A stretch of DNA of 64,000 nucleotides from Dichetophora obliterata (lineage: Eukaryota; Arthropoda; Insecta; Diptera; Sciomyzidae), in assembly GCA_963920525.1 (NCBI GenBank), contig OY986438.1, forward strand, positions 132,006,420-132,070,419, in the 5' to 3' direction. Under the pieces are notes generated by a model. That model was not told where the DNA came from. It saw nothing but the letters and a program-made list of their open reading frames with translations, and did not search any database. Made by a program: the position numbers and the translations under genes. Shown here piece after piece: positions 1-11,900 of this stretch (the stretch's first letter is position 1; every line of letters starts with the position of its first letter).

Positions 1-130
1 TTTCAAAATATTATTTATGTGGCTTATCATGAAGCAATAAGCCCTTTAATTCTAAGTTATGCATTCAGTTTTGTAATTAAATTAGTTCAATTTTGAAGCC
101 CTCCTTATCAATATTTTTTTTTAATACATG

Positions 131-2376
131 CACCGAAAAAAAATATACAGAGTTAACCCAAGTTTTTTCATGAGTCAAAAGAGTTTTTAAGAAGTTAAAA
201 ACGTTTTGTCGCCGTAAAACACAAAATGAATTGAATCAATATTTTTTTTGTTAATATAAAACTTTTTTTGCTTGATAAAACTCATTTTCAAAGCTTGGAG
301 TAAATTAAAAGCAGTTTCAAATTAACTCTGCATCTTCTCCAAACATTTCTCCTTTTAACTCCATTAAAACTTATTGCAACCATCTATGAAGAACGTCTTT
401 GTATTTTAAAACTGAAACGGAGTTATTTTTAGCACGAAACACAGTCTGCTCGAGCAAATATTTTCGTTTGTTCGTTTTACTTTGAATGAAGAGAAAGTAC
501 TCAAATATTTTAACAAGGAAATCAAGTGTGCTGTAAGAATTAAATGTTGCATAATGATAAAAAAGGGCCTATAATGATAAATAGTAAAAAACTATTGCGA
601 GTTATATGTTTTCGTATATCTTTATGGAAGTGAAACTTCTTATGCGGTTATTTGATATAGAAGGTAAAATTTTTCGAGTCTCGTCACGAAAGCTTTTTTT
701 AATCTCGTTACGAAAAATTGTGTACACAAGCAATGATATATTTTTTGTATGGGGACCCCTAGAAGGGTGGCAGATAGAGTGTGTGTGTGTATAGAAGAAA
801 TGCTAAATAAAAAAAAAAACAATAGGACCAGCTCATACATTTGACCTCCCTAGGGGTTATTGATTTCTTGATATGAACTATAATAGACAATTTCTTCTAT
901 TTTTTGTGTCTTTTGTATCGGGACCTCCAAAAGGTTTGCAGATACAGTCACCTGACTTCAAAGGAAGTTTAAAGGGGAAAAATTAATAGGACCAGCTCAT
1001 ATATTGATCCCCTTAGGGGTTATGGATGTTTTGATATGAATTATAAAAGCCATTTTTTTAATTTTTTGTTTTTTGTATGGGGACTCCCACAATAGATCGC
1101 CATAGGTGAATTTTTCGCGTTATCTCGTAAATATCAAATCACGGACATATTCCGCATACATCGCAAACCATTAAGACTAGTATTACTAAATGAAGCACCA
1201 ACCAATGGCATGAAAATATTAAATAAACAGAATATTTTTTATAAAAATTTTGTATTGTATTTCGTTTGAGATGCTATCTCTTTCTTACTCTCTGTTTTTT
1301 ACAATAATCTATCTTATTCTTTATATTAAGAAGTTTACCTTCTGTACTGTATACACACTATACTGTAATTTTTTTAACCTGCGGTGTATTTTTTATAGAA
1401 AATTTTGGGAAACTAAACAATTTTATTAAATTTGGTATACAACTGTTGTTTTGATAAAAGTCGAGATATATACATTTTTTTAAAAGCAATTTTTGAGTTT
1501 TTGGAACATACTAAAGTCACATATTACCATATTTTATTAACGAAACTGCATTAAACACTAATAAACAAATTTTTAATGTATGTGTCACGACATATAGGCA
1601 ACACTGCTCACTTAACACAAATCGCCTTCAGAATATTTTACCTATTTTTGTACCAAATTTAATTATTCTAGCATCAATTTATATACTTCATTTAGATAAA
1701 TGCTTAAAAATATATTTTCCCTCATTCAACGAACAAAAGAGCAATCCATTGTAAAATCAATGCAAATATTTATCTCTTTTTTCAAATATGTTAAATACAA
1801 AAATCCCTTTTTTAAAAAATTTCAATTAAAATCAAATAAATGAAACACCTTTGAAACAAATTTTGAGAGTTGAGAGCAATTCAATGAGCTCAGAAGTAAA
1901 AAAGTTTTGTTTTATAAGAAATTATAAAGATTCAAAATTGCCAAATCGTGGATAAGCTGCTCTGTGAGTATGGAGAAGAGATTCTGTTTTCGGCGTTAAA
2001 TATGACTTTAATTTCCTTTGTATTCAATTGAAATAAGAAATAAATAAAAATAATTAAACACAAAAGGAATGACGGGTTCTTTATTTGACTCTTTTGTGGG
2101 TGAGTTTGTTTATTTTTAAAACTTCATACTACACTAAAATGAGTTGATTCTAGTTTTTTTGAGTGAACTCAAAATTTAAAATTCTCAATTTCTCACTCCT
2201 AAAACAACTCCAAACGGAGTCAGTACGACTTTTCATACAAATCCAATTTTTGAAGTAAATTGAACACACAAACGGAGTTAAACATAGTTTTTACAGCTTT
2301 GGCAAATTACCATGCACGAAAAGAGTTAAATTGACTCCAAATATGACTTTATTTACTCCGCTTTTTTTTTGGGGTG
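131..2376. mobile_element. Candidate non-autonomous DNA element with GAGTTAA subterminal words
   Basis: The left end reads CACCGAAAAAAAA and the right end, reverse-complemented, CACCCCAAAAAAAAA, so the termini are imperfect inverted repeats. TACAT lies just outside both ends (125-129 and 2377-2381) and could be a target duplication, with one extra base on the left. About 300 bp inside each end is crowded with variants of GAGTTAA and TTAACTCC in both orientations, as expected for subterminal transposase-binding repeats. The 1.6 kb between them holds a tandem repeat and no coding sequence. The superfamily cannot be assigned; two unrelated AT-rich repeats are the alternative. Confidence 0.4.
740..1110. 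repeat. Tandem repeat, about 165-bp unit, 2.3 copies
   Basis: The phrase TTTTGTATGGGGAC(C/T)CC recurs near 746, 912 (as GTATCGGGACCTCC) and 1072. Between occurrences the order is the same: AATAGGACCAGCTCATA, then a TAGGGGTTAT motif, then TTGATATGAAYTATAA. The copies are diverged and carry indels. A similar 'accTcc..AGG..ACCTATATTAATTTT' pair occurs at 61.1-61.4 kb. Confidence 0.55.
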
Positions 2377-2381
2377 TACAT

Positions 2382-3499
2382 TTAACACATCGCTTCTCTA
2401 GATTTTTCATTTTTGTACACCAAATATCAAAAATGTAAAAGTGTGAAAATGCTAAATGATACGATGTGCGTACATTAAAAAAAAAGTATAAAAGAATAAA
2501 ATTAAATAAAGCCTAAAGATAAAATAATATAGAAAAAACATTTTGTTACAAGCATTACAATAACACAAAAAATAATTATACACAATTACAACAATAAACT
2601 ACATTTGCACAGCAGAAAGTCGAAGCAAAAACAACCACCTTGCTTTGGTCTGTGGGACGTAAAGCAAAAAGGGGAAAAAACGGGCAAAAACGGCCATACT
2701 TCAGGAACACACTAATTAAATGCGCACTCTTTTGAGCTATATTATATATATATTTTTGTAAAGTTTATACACTGATGAAAAAAAGGTAATGAAATAAAAA
2801 AAAACAGATGCGTCCTTGGACACACGAGAGAAGTGAAGTTTTTCACAGTTTCTTAGATTTGATAATTTAATGGTTTTCAAATACATTCAAAAATTTTAAA
2901 TAACACAAAGTTAATTAAAAACACACGTTATAATCACACCAGAAATTTTTCTACATTTCTTTATTATTTCATTTTATTACATGTTCCATTAATTTTCAAT
3001 TATTTTTGTAAATGTGTTCAATTATTGTTATGGAATTTTATTGATAAAATTATGGGCTTACGACAACTGAAATAGCAAACGTATGTTAAATATGTTATGT
3101 CGTCAAAATACTCAGCAATACTGCATCACTAGTTGCCCTCGCGTTGTACAAATATTTGAAATGCTTATTATTTGTAAATTAAATTTATCAAAAAGGAATT
3201 GTTTGAGTGTCATTTATGTCTTAAATTGCAATTAAAATCTCCACCTAAAGCAATTGTTATTTAGTGATAATTTTCACCCATTTCAATGAAACTTTGCTAC
3301 TTTTGCTGTGTGGATTGCTAATGAACACTCTTTTTGATCGATTATTAAGATCTGCTGCATTATACCTTCACGCATTCACAATAGAATATGTAAGATAGCT
3401 AATGCTCAATCCTTTTAATATGTTCTTGTCATATACTTTCTTGTCATAACATAGCTTCAGTTAATACTTAATATTGAATGAACCAATTAACTTAAAGAA
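2382..3499. other. AT-rich stretch, nothing supported
   Basis: I see no coding potential, terminal repeats or RNA-like folds. A slightly GC-richer patch lies at 2615-2710 but has no open frame. The region ends in poly-pyrimidine runs near 3520-3575. Confidence 0.5.
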
Positions 3500-3861
3500 G
3501 GTGTTTGGATTAGATGGTAGCGAGCTTTTCCGTTTTTTCCTTAAAATTTTCCCATTTTTTCCCCTTTTTTTAAAGTTCAGTGTTTGATTTTAAATAGAAA
3601 CAATCACAATACAAACCTAACTAATAGAATTAAATATATGCCTTACAAAATATATCACATTTATTACATGTAAATATTACTTGAGTGTAACTGCAAACGA
3701 TTTCTTTTGATTTCTTATCCTATGCAGCTTTAATTTTTCATATGTATTTTGGTGTGTAAAATAACAATAATTTTTTTTTGAATTTTTGCGAACATTTTAC
3801 TTGTAGTTGTAATTTTCATATTTAACCCTAGAACTATAAACCGGGTTAGATATTTACCACA

Positions 3862-4810
3862 CAGGCCTGTAGCCAGACCAAGTATACAGAGGGGGCAGGC
3901 ATGAATCTTGGGGGGGCAATTTTTTTGTTTTTTCATTTTTGTTAACGTGTGAAATGAATACATTACACATATTTATTAAAAAACAGTTAATTTTATAATA
4001 TATATACATGTACATATCTATGTATCATACCATCTTTTTATACATGAGATTAATACATAAAAAATAATATAAAAATTAATTCAGGACTTTGTAATAAAAT
4101 GAGGGTAAAAAAAAGATTTATTTAAAGTGGCTAGAAATATAAGAAAGCGTAGCAAAACTTGCTAACATATGTATAAGACATTTTTTAAGTAAAACAAATA
4201 AAAAAATTAATTTAACCCGCATCAGTCGATTCCATCAAATTGGTGCAAATTTTTTATTCAGATTTATATATTAAGAACAAACGTGCATGTTTTGATTTAA
4301 ATCTTTCTTTTAATTTTTGCTAGAATTTAGATTTGCATATTTTTTTTATTTTAAAATTAATAAACATTCATCATGCATAAAAAATATTTAAAAATATAAA
4401 ACATTTCAACGAATTATATATTCTTTTTGTATCCGCATCAAATTGGTGCACAACGTGAAATTCGTTTATAGAAAGTTCCTATGGATGCGGGTTAAAAAAT
4501 TATTAAAATTGAAATCTTATTTTTTTGGTAGCAAATGTTGGCGACCCAGTAAAAATTTGAAAAATTGTAACAATTTGTCTGAAATGTTTTGTTAAACAAA
4601 TTTCATGTACATATTCAAGTCATGAATAAGGTGAATGTGTATATTTTTGTTATTTTAAACTAAACTAGTTTTAAAACAATAAACAAATATATCAACAAAA
4701 TGCATACTAATTATTCATTTAAAGTTTTTCATTGTCTGATTTGGCTAGGGGGGGAAAACGGTTGTAGTAGGATGGAAATGCACCAATTTCCCCCCCTGGC
4801 TACAGGCCTG
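3862..4810. mobile_element. hAT-type non-autonomous element, CAGGCCTGTAGCCAG termini
   Basis: The termini are a perfect 15-bp inverted repeat, CAGGCCTGTAGCCAG. The flanks are an 8-bp target duplication with one mismatch: TTACCACA (3854-3861) and CTACCACA (4811-4818). Eight-base duplications and a YARNG-type first pentamer (CAGGC here is close to it) point to the hAT superfamily. Both ends then carry G-rich tracts (GAGGGGGCAGG on the left, GGGGGGG on the right). No transposase frame is visible. It sits 36 bp inside a piggyBac-like element and is itself interrupted at 4216-4491. Confidence 0.78.
4216..4491. mobile_element. piggyBac-type MITE nested in the hAT element
   Basis: TTAA lies on both sides (4212-4215, 4492-4495). 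The termini are CCCGCATC and its reverse complement GATGCGGG. Inside, ATCAAATTGGTGCA occurs twice in direct orientation (about 4235 and 4436). At 276 bp with no frame it fits a TTAA-specific MITE. It is the innermost of three nested insertions. Confidence 0.68.
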
Positions 4811-5753
4811 CTACCACAGGCAAACTTCGAACTACGTTTTTAAGTTGGTCAATGACGTTATCGACTGACGACTCATACCATAATTAAATTCAAGGTTCTG
4901 ACAATAGGGCTAGGTCGCGAGACCCTTTAGTTTCTTTTTTACTGTTACGGAGTGAAGACGTGGTGCCCGAGTGGGTTTGATATCTACCCCGGCTTGTACT
5001 TCCCATTCGTGGTTTGTCTAGGTAAGTTATTTTTCTTTTTCTTGCTGAAATAAATTTAATTCACGTAAATACTTGAAAACGTATTTTCTTGCAATAAAAC
5101 ATTAGATAAAAAGTTTTCGGTGATGATTTTCATATTTACAGTCTTCATACTCTGGGATTGTGTATCCCGGTGTTGAATCGCCATACAGGCGATTGTGGCG
5201 CATTTGAATGAGTTAAATCGGTACTTTTGAATATTTTTTTATATGTATGAAGTTTCTTTTTTTTTACTTTTTGCATAACAGAAACCGAAATATATTCTTG
5301 AAAAGCAATATTTCAATGATTTGATTTTTTCATATATCAGATTCCGATTTTTTTTTTTTTATTTGCAGAGTCTCAAAAAAACATACGTTTTTAGCAAAAC
5401 ATCATGTTTGTTCTATTTTTCTTAAGCCTTTTGTGCCCTCTTTAAAATCCCATTTAAAATTTGAAACTCGGTTGTTAAGAAGTAAGGTCATAAATTGTTG
5501 TTTGTTGAGTTACGGTTTGACCGTTCTTCAATACTTTTAGCTATTTAAATTGATTTTTCACCAAATAAACCTTAATAACATTAAATTTGTTCCTTACCAT
5601 TCCCTTTAGCGTGAAAAAAACAAAAAAATTCATGCACTTAAGAGTCATATTACTGCTTTCAGAACGATTTTACGAAGAAAAAATCCGTGGGGTATATATT
5701 AACCCCTGTTCGTAGTTTACAGGTAAAAAATGGGCTTTTAGTTCTTGGGTTAA

Positions 5754-7085
5754 AGTGCCAACAAATTTTGCACATCTTGTGTAACTAAATTTCATAAATC
5801 AATATTTTTAGAGACCTATATTCTAAGTGGATATATATTCAGATTTTTTAAATAAATAGGAACACAACGGAATTAATTAAGAATACATTTTGTTTTTCCA
5901 AACGATAGGATACACAAATGCGAAATTTCTAAGTGCTCCGCTTTCATCCCATAAATTAAATCTTGTAAAAGTTCTCAATTGTATTTACCCATTTTCCATA
6001 GTTTGCCAAGCAAAAAAATCAAATTACGCTGAAATGAAAAAAATTACGTTTGAGCTTACTGATGGCTATCAAAATGCATTAGGCTAATTCAAATAGTAAT
6101 AAAATTAAATTAGAATCCAAAACAACTCAGATAATTTTAAAATGTATTTAAATATTAGATATGAAAAAATTCTTAACACAATTTGTTGATTTTGTGACGA
6201 AATTACCCTTTTTGCACAAAAACGCGATCAATCTAATTTTCCCCGTTTTTAAGAGTGCTTATCCCGTTTTTCCTTTTGCGTTGGAAACTCCCAAAAAACG
6301 GGGGAAAATTCCCTTTTCTGGCATCACTGGGTGTATAGACAAAAGTGTCGTTTTTGCGATTTCACTCCAAGCAAATCAGAGAACGAGGTGTAACTTTTTA
6401 CATGATTTTCACTTCAAAATCGCATTTAATTTATTGATTTTCAACAACGATTTTGACCCATTTGATTAATTCCTAATAAAAGAGGGTAATCCACTTGTAT
6501 TGTTATTAAATGTTAAAGTATTTGATACGAATAGGGTACGTTTTCTATTTAAATATTATGGATACTTAATGTGACAAGCCGTACTCCTTTTTGGGAGCTT
6601 TTTACTTCTTTTTTGCTCGCTGTACTTCTTGTATCGAAGTATTCTTGTATCTTGTATCTTGAAGTATACTTGTATCTTGATCTTGTATCGAAGTATCGAA
6701 GTATACGCTAAAAGTACGTCTTTTTACTTGTTGTACTTCATGTTGACATATTTATTAACATTTTTTTATAAATCAATTTACAATACACATCTCTTACTAC
6801 TGTAAAAATTTATTTTATACTTCTTTCAGAGTAGAGTAGAGTCCACTATCTTTTTTAACTCGAAAAATTCAGCTTGTCTGTTCTTATGTTAGTTTCGTTA
6901 CTTCTGCAACGGCTCAACAGTTTTTTGGCTCTCCTGAAAACTTGTGATTTTTGAGTTGTGGCAGTTATCTACTGCGACCGTGATTTGTGCTTAGGTATAT
7001 TTAATATTGTTTCTTTATTTTATTTTTGATTTAAAATAAAACCGGTATTTCATAAAATTAATTTATATTTAGGTAGGAAATTAAG
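5754..7085. other. AT-rich stretch with no gene; contains simple repeats
   Basis: Small open frames near 5890 and 6161 have AT-driven composition and match nothing I recognise. The segment 6220-6310 has C- and G-runs that resemble a transposon end. The rest is featureless except for the short-period repeat listed separately. Confidence 0.5.
6600..6740. repeat. Cryptic short-period repeat (CTTGTATC / GAAGTAT words)
   Basis: CTTGTATC and GAAGTATAC words alternate repeatedly between 6626 and 6716, flanked by GTACTTCTT words. The words are partly mutually inverted, so the strand could form imperfect hairpins. There is no coding content. Confidence 0.6.
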
Positions 7086-7092
7086 AATATAT

Positions 7093-7170
7093 TGCCGGCC
7101 TTTGTAGTCTAGTGGAGAGTGCGCTAGACTATCAACCCAGAGGTCCCTGTTTCGAATCCGGGCTCGGGCA
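7093..7170 (+). pseudogene. tRNA-like sequence (Asp/Glu-like box A), probably a SINE head or tRNA pseudogene
   Basis: TAGTCTAGTGG matches the internal promoter A box and D arm of Asp/Glu tRNAs, and TTTCGAATCC matches the B box. A T-arm of the form CCCTG-loop-CCGGG and terminal TGCC/GGGCA pairing are visible. The anticodon stem is poorly paired (CTAGA with CCCAG), and the loop would read ATC if used. The SINE heads at 18.4 and 47.2 kb share the 'GTAGYCTA..GG.AGAGTGCG' pattern, so a SINE-derived origin is more likely than a working tRNA gene. Confidence 0.5.
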
Positions 7171-7334
7171 TGGTTCCTTTTACTTTCTTTGTTCTTTTCT
7201 ACATTTAAGAATTATGGAAAACGAAAAATCGACAAATAAATTCACAATCAATAATTCACGTAAGGTTCCAATCAATTCCTTTAAATAATTTTTCCCTTTC
7301 ATATCAGGTCAAAAACCAAATCATATCATATTGA

Positions 7335-7850
7335 ATTGAATCAAAAAAAAAAAATTCATATGAATTATGTATTTACATTAATGGTACTCACTACATTAGT
7401 TATGACTTCTAGAGGGCACTCTATTTAGTTTAGTGTAACGTCAAATAGCTTATACCCAGTAGACGATCAAAACGCTTCCAAAGATACCTCATTTATCTAA
7501 TTATGATGCGTAGTTTAGAGGTAAGAGTGGAACAGATGAACATACATACATAAATACATATCGCTCAAACACATAAATCTCTCAAAATAATTGCATGGAC
7601 AACGCTGCTATTCAAAGTGAAATGAAATATTAGCGCATTTCATTTAATTAGAACTGCATATCAAAAAAACTCAAAAGCACACCATCTTTAAATTAATTTT
7701 AACGCGAAATTAAATTAAATTTGCTTCACCTCAATTTAATCCTTTTTACTTTAATTTATGCATTTTTGCATTTAAATCACGTTCCAAAGTCCTTTAGGCC
7801 AAAGGGTAATCCCATTAAAGAGCCCCTTTGATTTGTTGGCTCAGTGTAAT
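7335..7850 (-). repeat. Dispersed repeat, copy 1 (uninterrupted)
   Basis: Read on the minus strand this starts TA-CACTGAGCCAA and runs through a GGGATTACCCTT motif, TCAATTTAATTTAA-type sequence, the GTTGTCCATGCA motif and CTCTAGA. It ends near TAATTCATATGAATTTTTT. The same order occurs on the plus strand at 17969-18895. The TA before CACTGAGCC in both copies suggests a TA-targeting (mariner-like) element, but no matching opposite terminus is visible. TTTACTTTAA at 7745-7754 corresponds to the SINE insertion site of the other copy, here unoccupied. Confidence 0.75.
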
Positions 7851-7992
7851 TATAGGATATAGTGATAATATTTTAATACCAAACTTTTGACTTACATTTT
7901 TTGGTTTTGGACTATGGCAGCATCCAGTGTGTGCCATTAAAAACTACCATTTTTTAAAATACATATATACAGTTATATTCTACATTACTGAA

Positions 7993-8990
7993 AACCACTA
8001 CTTTCCTTTAATGGAAACTATGGCACGCTGATTCCACCTTCGAAATTCCACTGAAATAACAGTGCGCCGTGGAAACCAGGGTGTCTGCACTTCTATACAG
8101 ATGGTCAAAATTAAATAACAAGGTCGGGAATGGGGTCTTCTTAAAAGAATAAGGGGTATCCCTGGTTCGTAGGCTGCTTGATCACTGTAGTGTTTTCCAA
8201 GCAGAAATGTTGGCAATCAAGGAAGCTGCAACATGGCTCTCACAGAATGTCATCTCAAAACGAGAAATATTCATTTTCTTGGACTGCCGAGCATCGATCA
8301 AATTGATGAAGCACCCATCAACTCTTAAATAGCCAAAGAATGCCGAGCTGCATAAGGCGAAATATAAAACCTTTGTATCGTTGGCTTAATCGTTTACGAT
8401 CGTTAGGGTACCTGGGCATAGGGGCATACGTGGAAATGAAAAAGCAGACGAGCTTGCTACGAAAGATACATTGGTGACCTCAATGGTTCGGAGCTCACCG
8501 AGCATCCCAATTGATACTGTCAAACTGCTGTTCAATGAGTACACTATATCTAAAGCGAACACAAGATGGGCTGAACTCTCAAAGTGCAGAACAATAAAGC
8601 TCATCTGGCCGGCTCTAGACCTAAAGTTATCGATAGCCCTTATCTCGTTAGAAGGACTAGTGGCCGTTACCACAGGGCACTGCTTCATAGGCAGACACGC
8701 CTCCAGACTGGGAGTCATCGCAAATGACTTCTACAGAAGCTGCAGGGATGAGGAAAAGGAATAAACCATCTTCCACCTTCTATGTTCCTGTCCCGCTCTA
8801 GCTAGAAGAAGGCATAAATATCTGGGGTCATTCTTCTTTTCCGAGCTTGACAACCTATCAAGGACAAGCTTCAAACGTCTTATAAGCTTTACCAAAAGCT
8901 CAATGTGGTTCCACTCGGACTGAAGGCCAAGTGTGCAGCAATATCACAATGGACCTTATTGGTATAAGAGAGCCGTGGTACGTGCGATAT
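7993..8990 (+). pseudogene. LINE ORF2 C-terminal fragment: RNase H plus zinc-knuckle end (I/LOA/jockey-like)
   Basis: This is the 3' part of a non-LTR retrotransposon polymerase. RNase H landmarks appear in order. FYTDG lies at about 8092-8106, with a frame change directly after it. FQAEMLAIKEA follows near 8190, IFIFLDCRASIK near 8267, and VPGHRGIRGNEKADELA near 8409-8459. These carry the expected D-E-D-D residues. Downstream are TGHCFIGRHASRLG and a CRDEE..HLLCSC stretch typical of the C-terminal zinc knuckle in these LINEs. At least three stops and one frameshift break it. The reverse transcriptase is absent, so the copy is heavily 5'-truncated. The 3' limit is uncertain. Clade placement by eye is only to EN-RT-RNaseH LINEs. 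Confidence 0.78.
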
Positions 8991-8999
8991 GGTTTGCGA

Positions 9000-11900
9000 T
9001 ATTGAATATTAAATTAGTATCACAATATTGAATTGTAATGTGAGCTTTGTGATTGGAAAAAAGTGTTCCTGTTTTTATCAAACCGCCCTCTGTGGCATAT
9101 TAAATGGCTTCTTCTCAGCAAAATGTACAAAGTGAATATCACTAATGTTAATATCACACAACATAAGGAAAGGACATTTCCCCAGCGATTTTCCAGACTT
9201 ATAATCCCCCAACAATTACCCGAAATCAGAAATCCCACCGAATCTCCAAGATTTTACACATCTGAAATTAATTTTTTAGCTTTCTAGCTTCTTTCTCTAT
9301 TTTTTTGCAATGTTCTTTTGAAAGAATTTTATTTTTTAAAAGGAGCAAAGTATTTTTGATTCAGGTGTTATTGATGATCCGAGTTCAAAACCACTGCGCT
9401 TTTTTAAAAAAAAAAAAAATTATTTTGAAAATTTAATTTTGATTTAAGTAAACACAAAACATAAATTATTCCAAATACTTTATTCATTATAAATTCATAA
9501 TTAGCTATTTATTACAATAACGACTTCTCATTTCCCCACTGGGGTGTGTTTATCCAACATTTTGAAAGTTTATTGTTCGAGCATTATTTTTGAAAATTAA
9601 CATAAAACCATGATGGAACCATGATTGTTCAGGTAACATATTCAAGCAACATAAAATAAATTTTTGTTTTTGTGGAATAGTGTTTTTATATATTTTAATT
9701 TAAATTTACCTTAACAAAATGTGTATTACTATGTTAATAGAGATATAGTTGGGAGTTTAGTAGAGTTAAGGAATACTCTTTTGATTATCGTAAGCAATGG
9801 GTATACTAGTTAAATTCTGTAAAAGATCAGTTGCGTCAGTGCTGCGCACTTTTCGATTTTTTACTATAATTTACATGTCATAAATCTATGATTTTCTTGA
9901 GAAAAATATAAGCACTAAAAAGTACAAAATAAACGCAAGGAATAAACAGGTTTTTTGTTGTGTAATTTTGTTTTTGTTCTTTACCAATTCAGTGTTCTGT
10001 TCTTTTACATTTTTAACCTTCATACCCTACATTACGGAAAGCGGCATATTCAGTGCACCTTTTCACAAATAAATTATTGCTTTTTTTCAACACCGGCTTT
10101 TTACATAATAAATAAAGCAGATGAACGCGTTAGCTATACAATTAAATTCGATATGTTATATTTTAACATTTATTTTCTCATTTAGGTAATAGTAAGACAT
10201 AACTGGTCTTAGTTTGAAGGGTGCATGTAAAAACAACAACTTTGTTTATGTTTATTAACTATTGTAATTGCAATCCTTTTTTTTCGTTCAATGCTTGTTT
10301 TGTGGAATTTGTAGTAATAACGAAAGTGGTGCACATTTAACTATGAAATCACTAAAGGGTGCACATTAGATCATACCATTTTGTATGGAATAAAAGTAAA
10401 TCTATTTAAGACACCATCTCAATCGTTAGACATTAAAAGACATTTTGAAAACATTTTTGATGGTGCTTTTTTGATGTTCTCATTATATCTTTGGGGTTTT
10501 TTGTCCGATCCGGAAAAATAACATATCTGTGTGTTTGCTTATCTTTTGCGAGTTTTTCTTGATTTTCTTTACCTCACATTATCTTTTTTCAACTAATCAG
10601 CTAATCTATCTCAGTTCCTTTTGGATAAAAATATACTTAATATGACACAAAACGAAAGCTCACGAAAAATCTTTTTCATAGAATATCACTTTTAGATCAT
10701 AAACAATTTATAATTTTAATTGTTAATAAATAAAAAAGTCATTCAAATGAGACGGTGTAAAAAAAGATTAGTTTTGGTGCTCACGCTCTAATAAACATTA
10801 TATAAAAGTAAAATTTTATAAGAATTGAACTCATTTGTCGATGACTGCCTTTTTTGTATTTGCTTTCACGATATTGAGAAGAAAAGCGCAGGAAATGACA
10901 GAGAAAAATTAAAAATTAAGCTGTTGGGTTTTTTATTTTTATTTTTATTTAAGCCAGCTAAGTAGTGTTATATATTGGGTAAAATAAAATAGCTGTGGTG
11001 GGATCAATCTGAGAATTCAAAAATTTATTTTAGGCAATACTAAATGTTTTGTGTTAAAATTATTGTATGCATGTTTTCATTTTATTTAATTTTTTATTTT
11101 ACTATAACGGATATAAAATATTTCGTTTTATTGTAAATACGAATACCTTTCTGCTCTTCTATTCAATGAAATCGTTGCAAAATCTGACACGTAAAGTTTT
11201 TCGACTGCATGTTTATATCAAAGTCAAAATCATTTACTCATTGCCGGAAACCATGCAATTACGTGCAGTTTGCTCGTGGTTTGTTTCTGCGTGTTAATGT
11301 GTGTGTGTGTGCAAGTGTGTGTTTCTTGAACATTATCATTTGTTTTAATTAAAACGCAATTGTTTGTTGTTGGTAAGAAAAAGAGAAATGAACAATCGCA
11401 ATCGTAAAAACTGTACATCTTGAAATGTCAGTGTAAAACGCTTAAAATGTGCAAAAAACAGACTTTTGTTAAATCACAAAAGGGTGGTGGGTAATGGGTT
11501 AAAGATTTCTGATGGGTGGTTGAAGAAAGTCTGTTCGTAGCAAAACCGTAATGAACGTAAGCGTTGTTCAGCACGGAACAGACAACATTGTCGTGGTAGC
11601 CAAGCGGAAATGTGATGCGGAAGATTTGCGGTTGTGTTTCTTGTAAATCTTGTAAGACGATTGTGGCATAGTATTGCTGCATACGCGAAAATTTGCTGTG
11701 AGTAAAAATATATTTTTGTAATGAAAATATATACACACGATTCTTAACCCTTGATAGAAATTTCTTCCGAGAAAAATTTTATTAGAAGTTTGACAACTCA
11801 GATTGAAAAATACAGTCAAACAAACAAAATAGCTGCAGACTTCGATCAATGAATTTCAGTGGAGGAGATAAATAAAATTATAAGTGTATCAGCGTTTTAA

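Larger units (their letters stand above)
3826..5749. mobile_element. piggyBac-like non-autonomous element with TTAA target duplications
   Basis: TTAA flanks both sides (3822-3825 and 5750-5753). The left end starts CCCTAGAACTATAAACC and the right end, reverse-complemented, CCCAAGAACTAAAAGCC. CCC-initial termini abutting TTAA are the known signature of the piggyBac superfamily. The inverted similarity resumes after the hAT insertion at 3862-4810 (left GCAAACTTCGAACTACG against right GTAAACTACGAACAGGG). That places the insertion inside this element's own terminal repeat. No transposase reading frame remains, so it is a MITE-class copy. Confidence 0.7.
3508..6329. mobile_element. Possible outer hAT-type shell around the piggyBac-like nest
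   Basis: The right end (reverse complement CAGTGATGCCAGAAAAGG) has the look of a hAT terminus and is followed by GGTGTATA. Near 3508 a weakly similar sequence (GATTAGATGGTAGC, then a CCGTTTTTTCC run) is preceded by GGTGTTTG, which matches GGTGTATA at 6 of 8 positions. If real, this element hosts everything between. The left terminus is poor, so this remains a suggestion. Confidence 0.2.
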
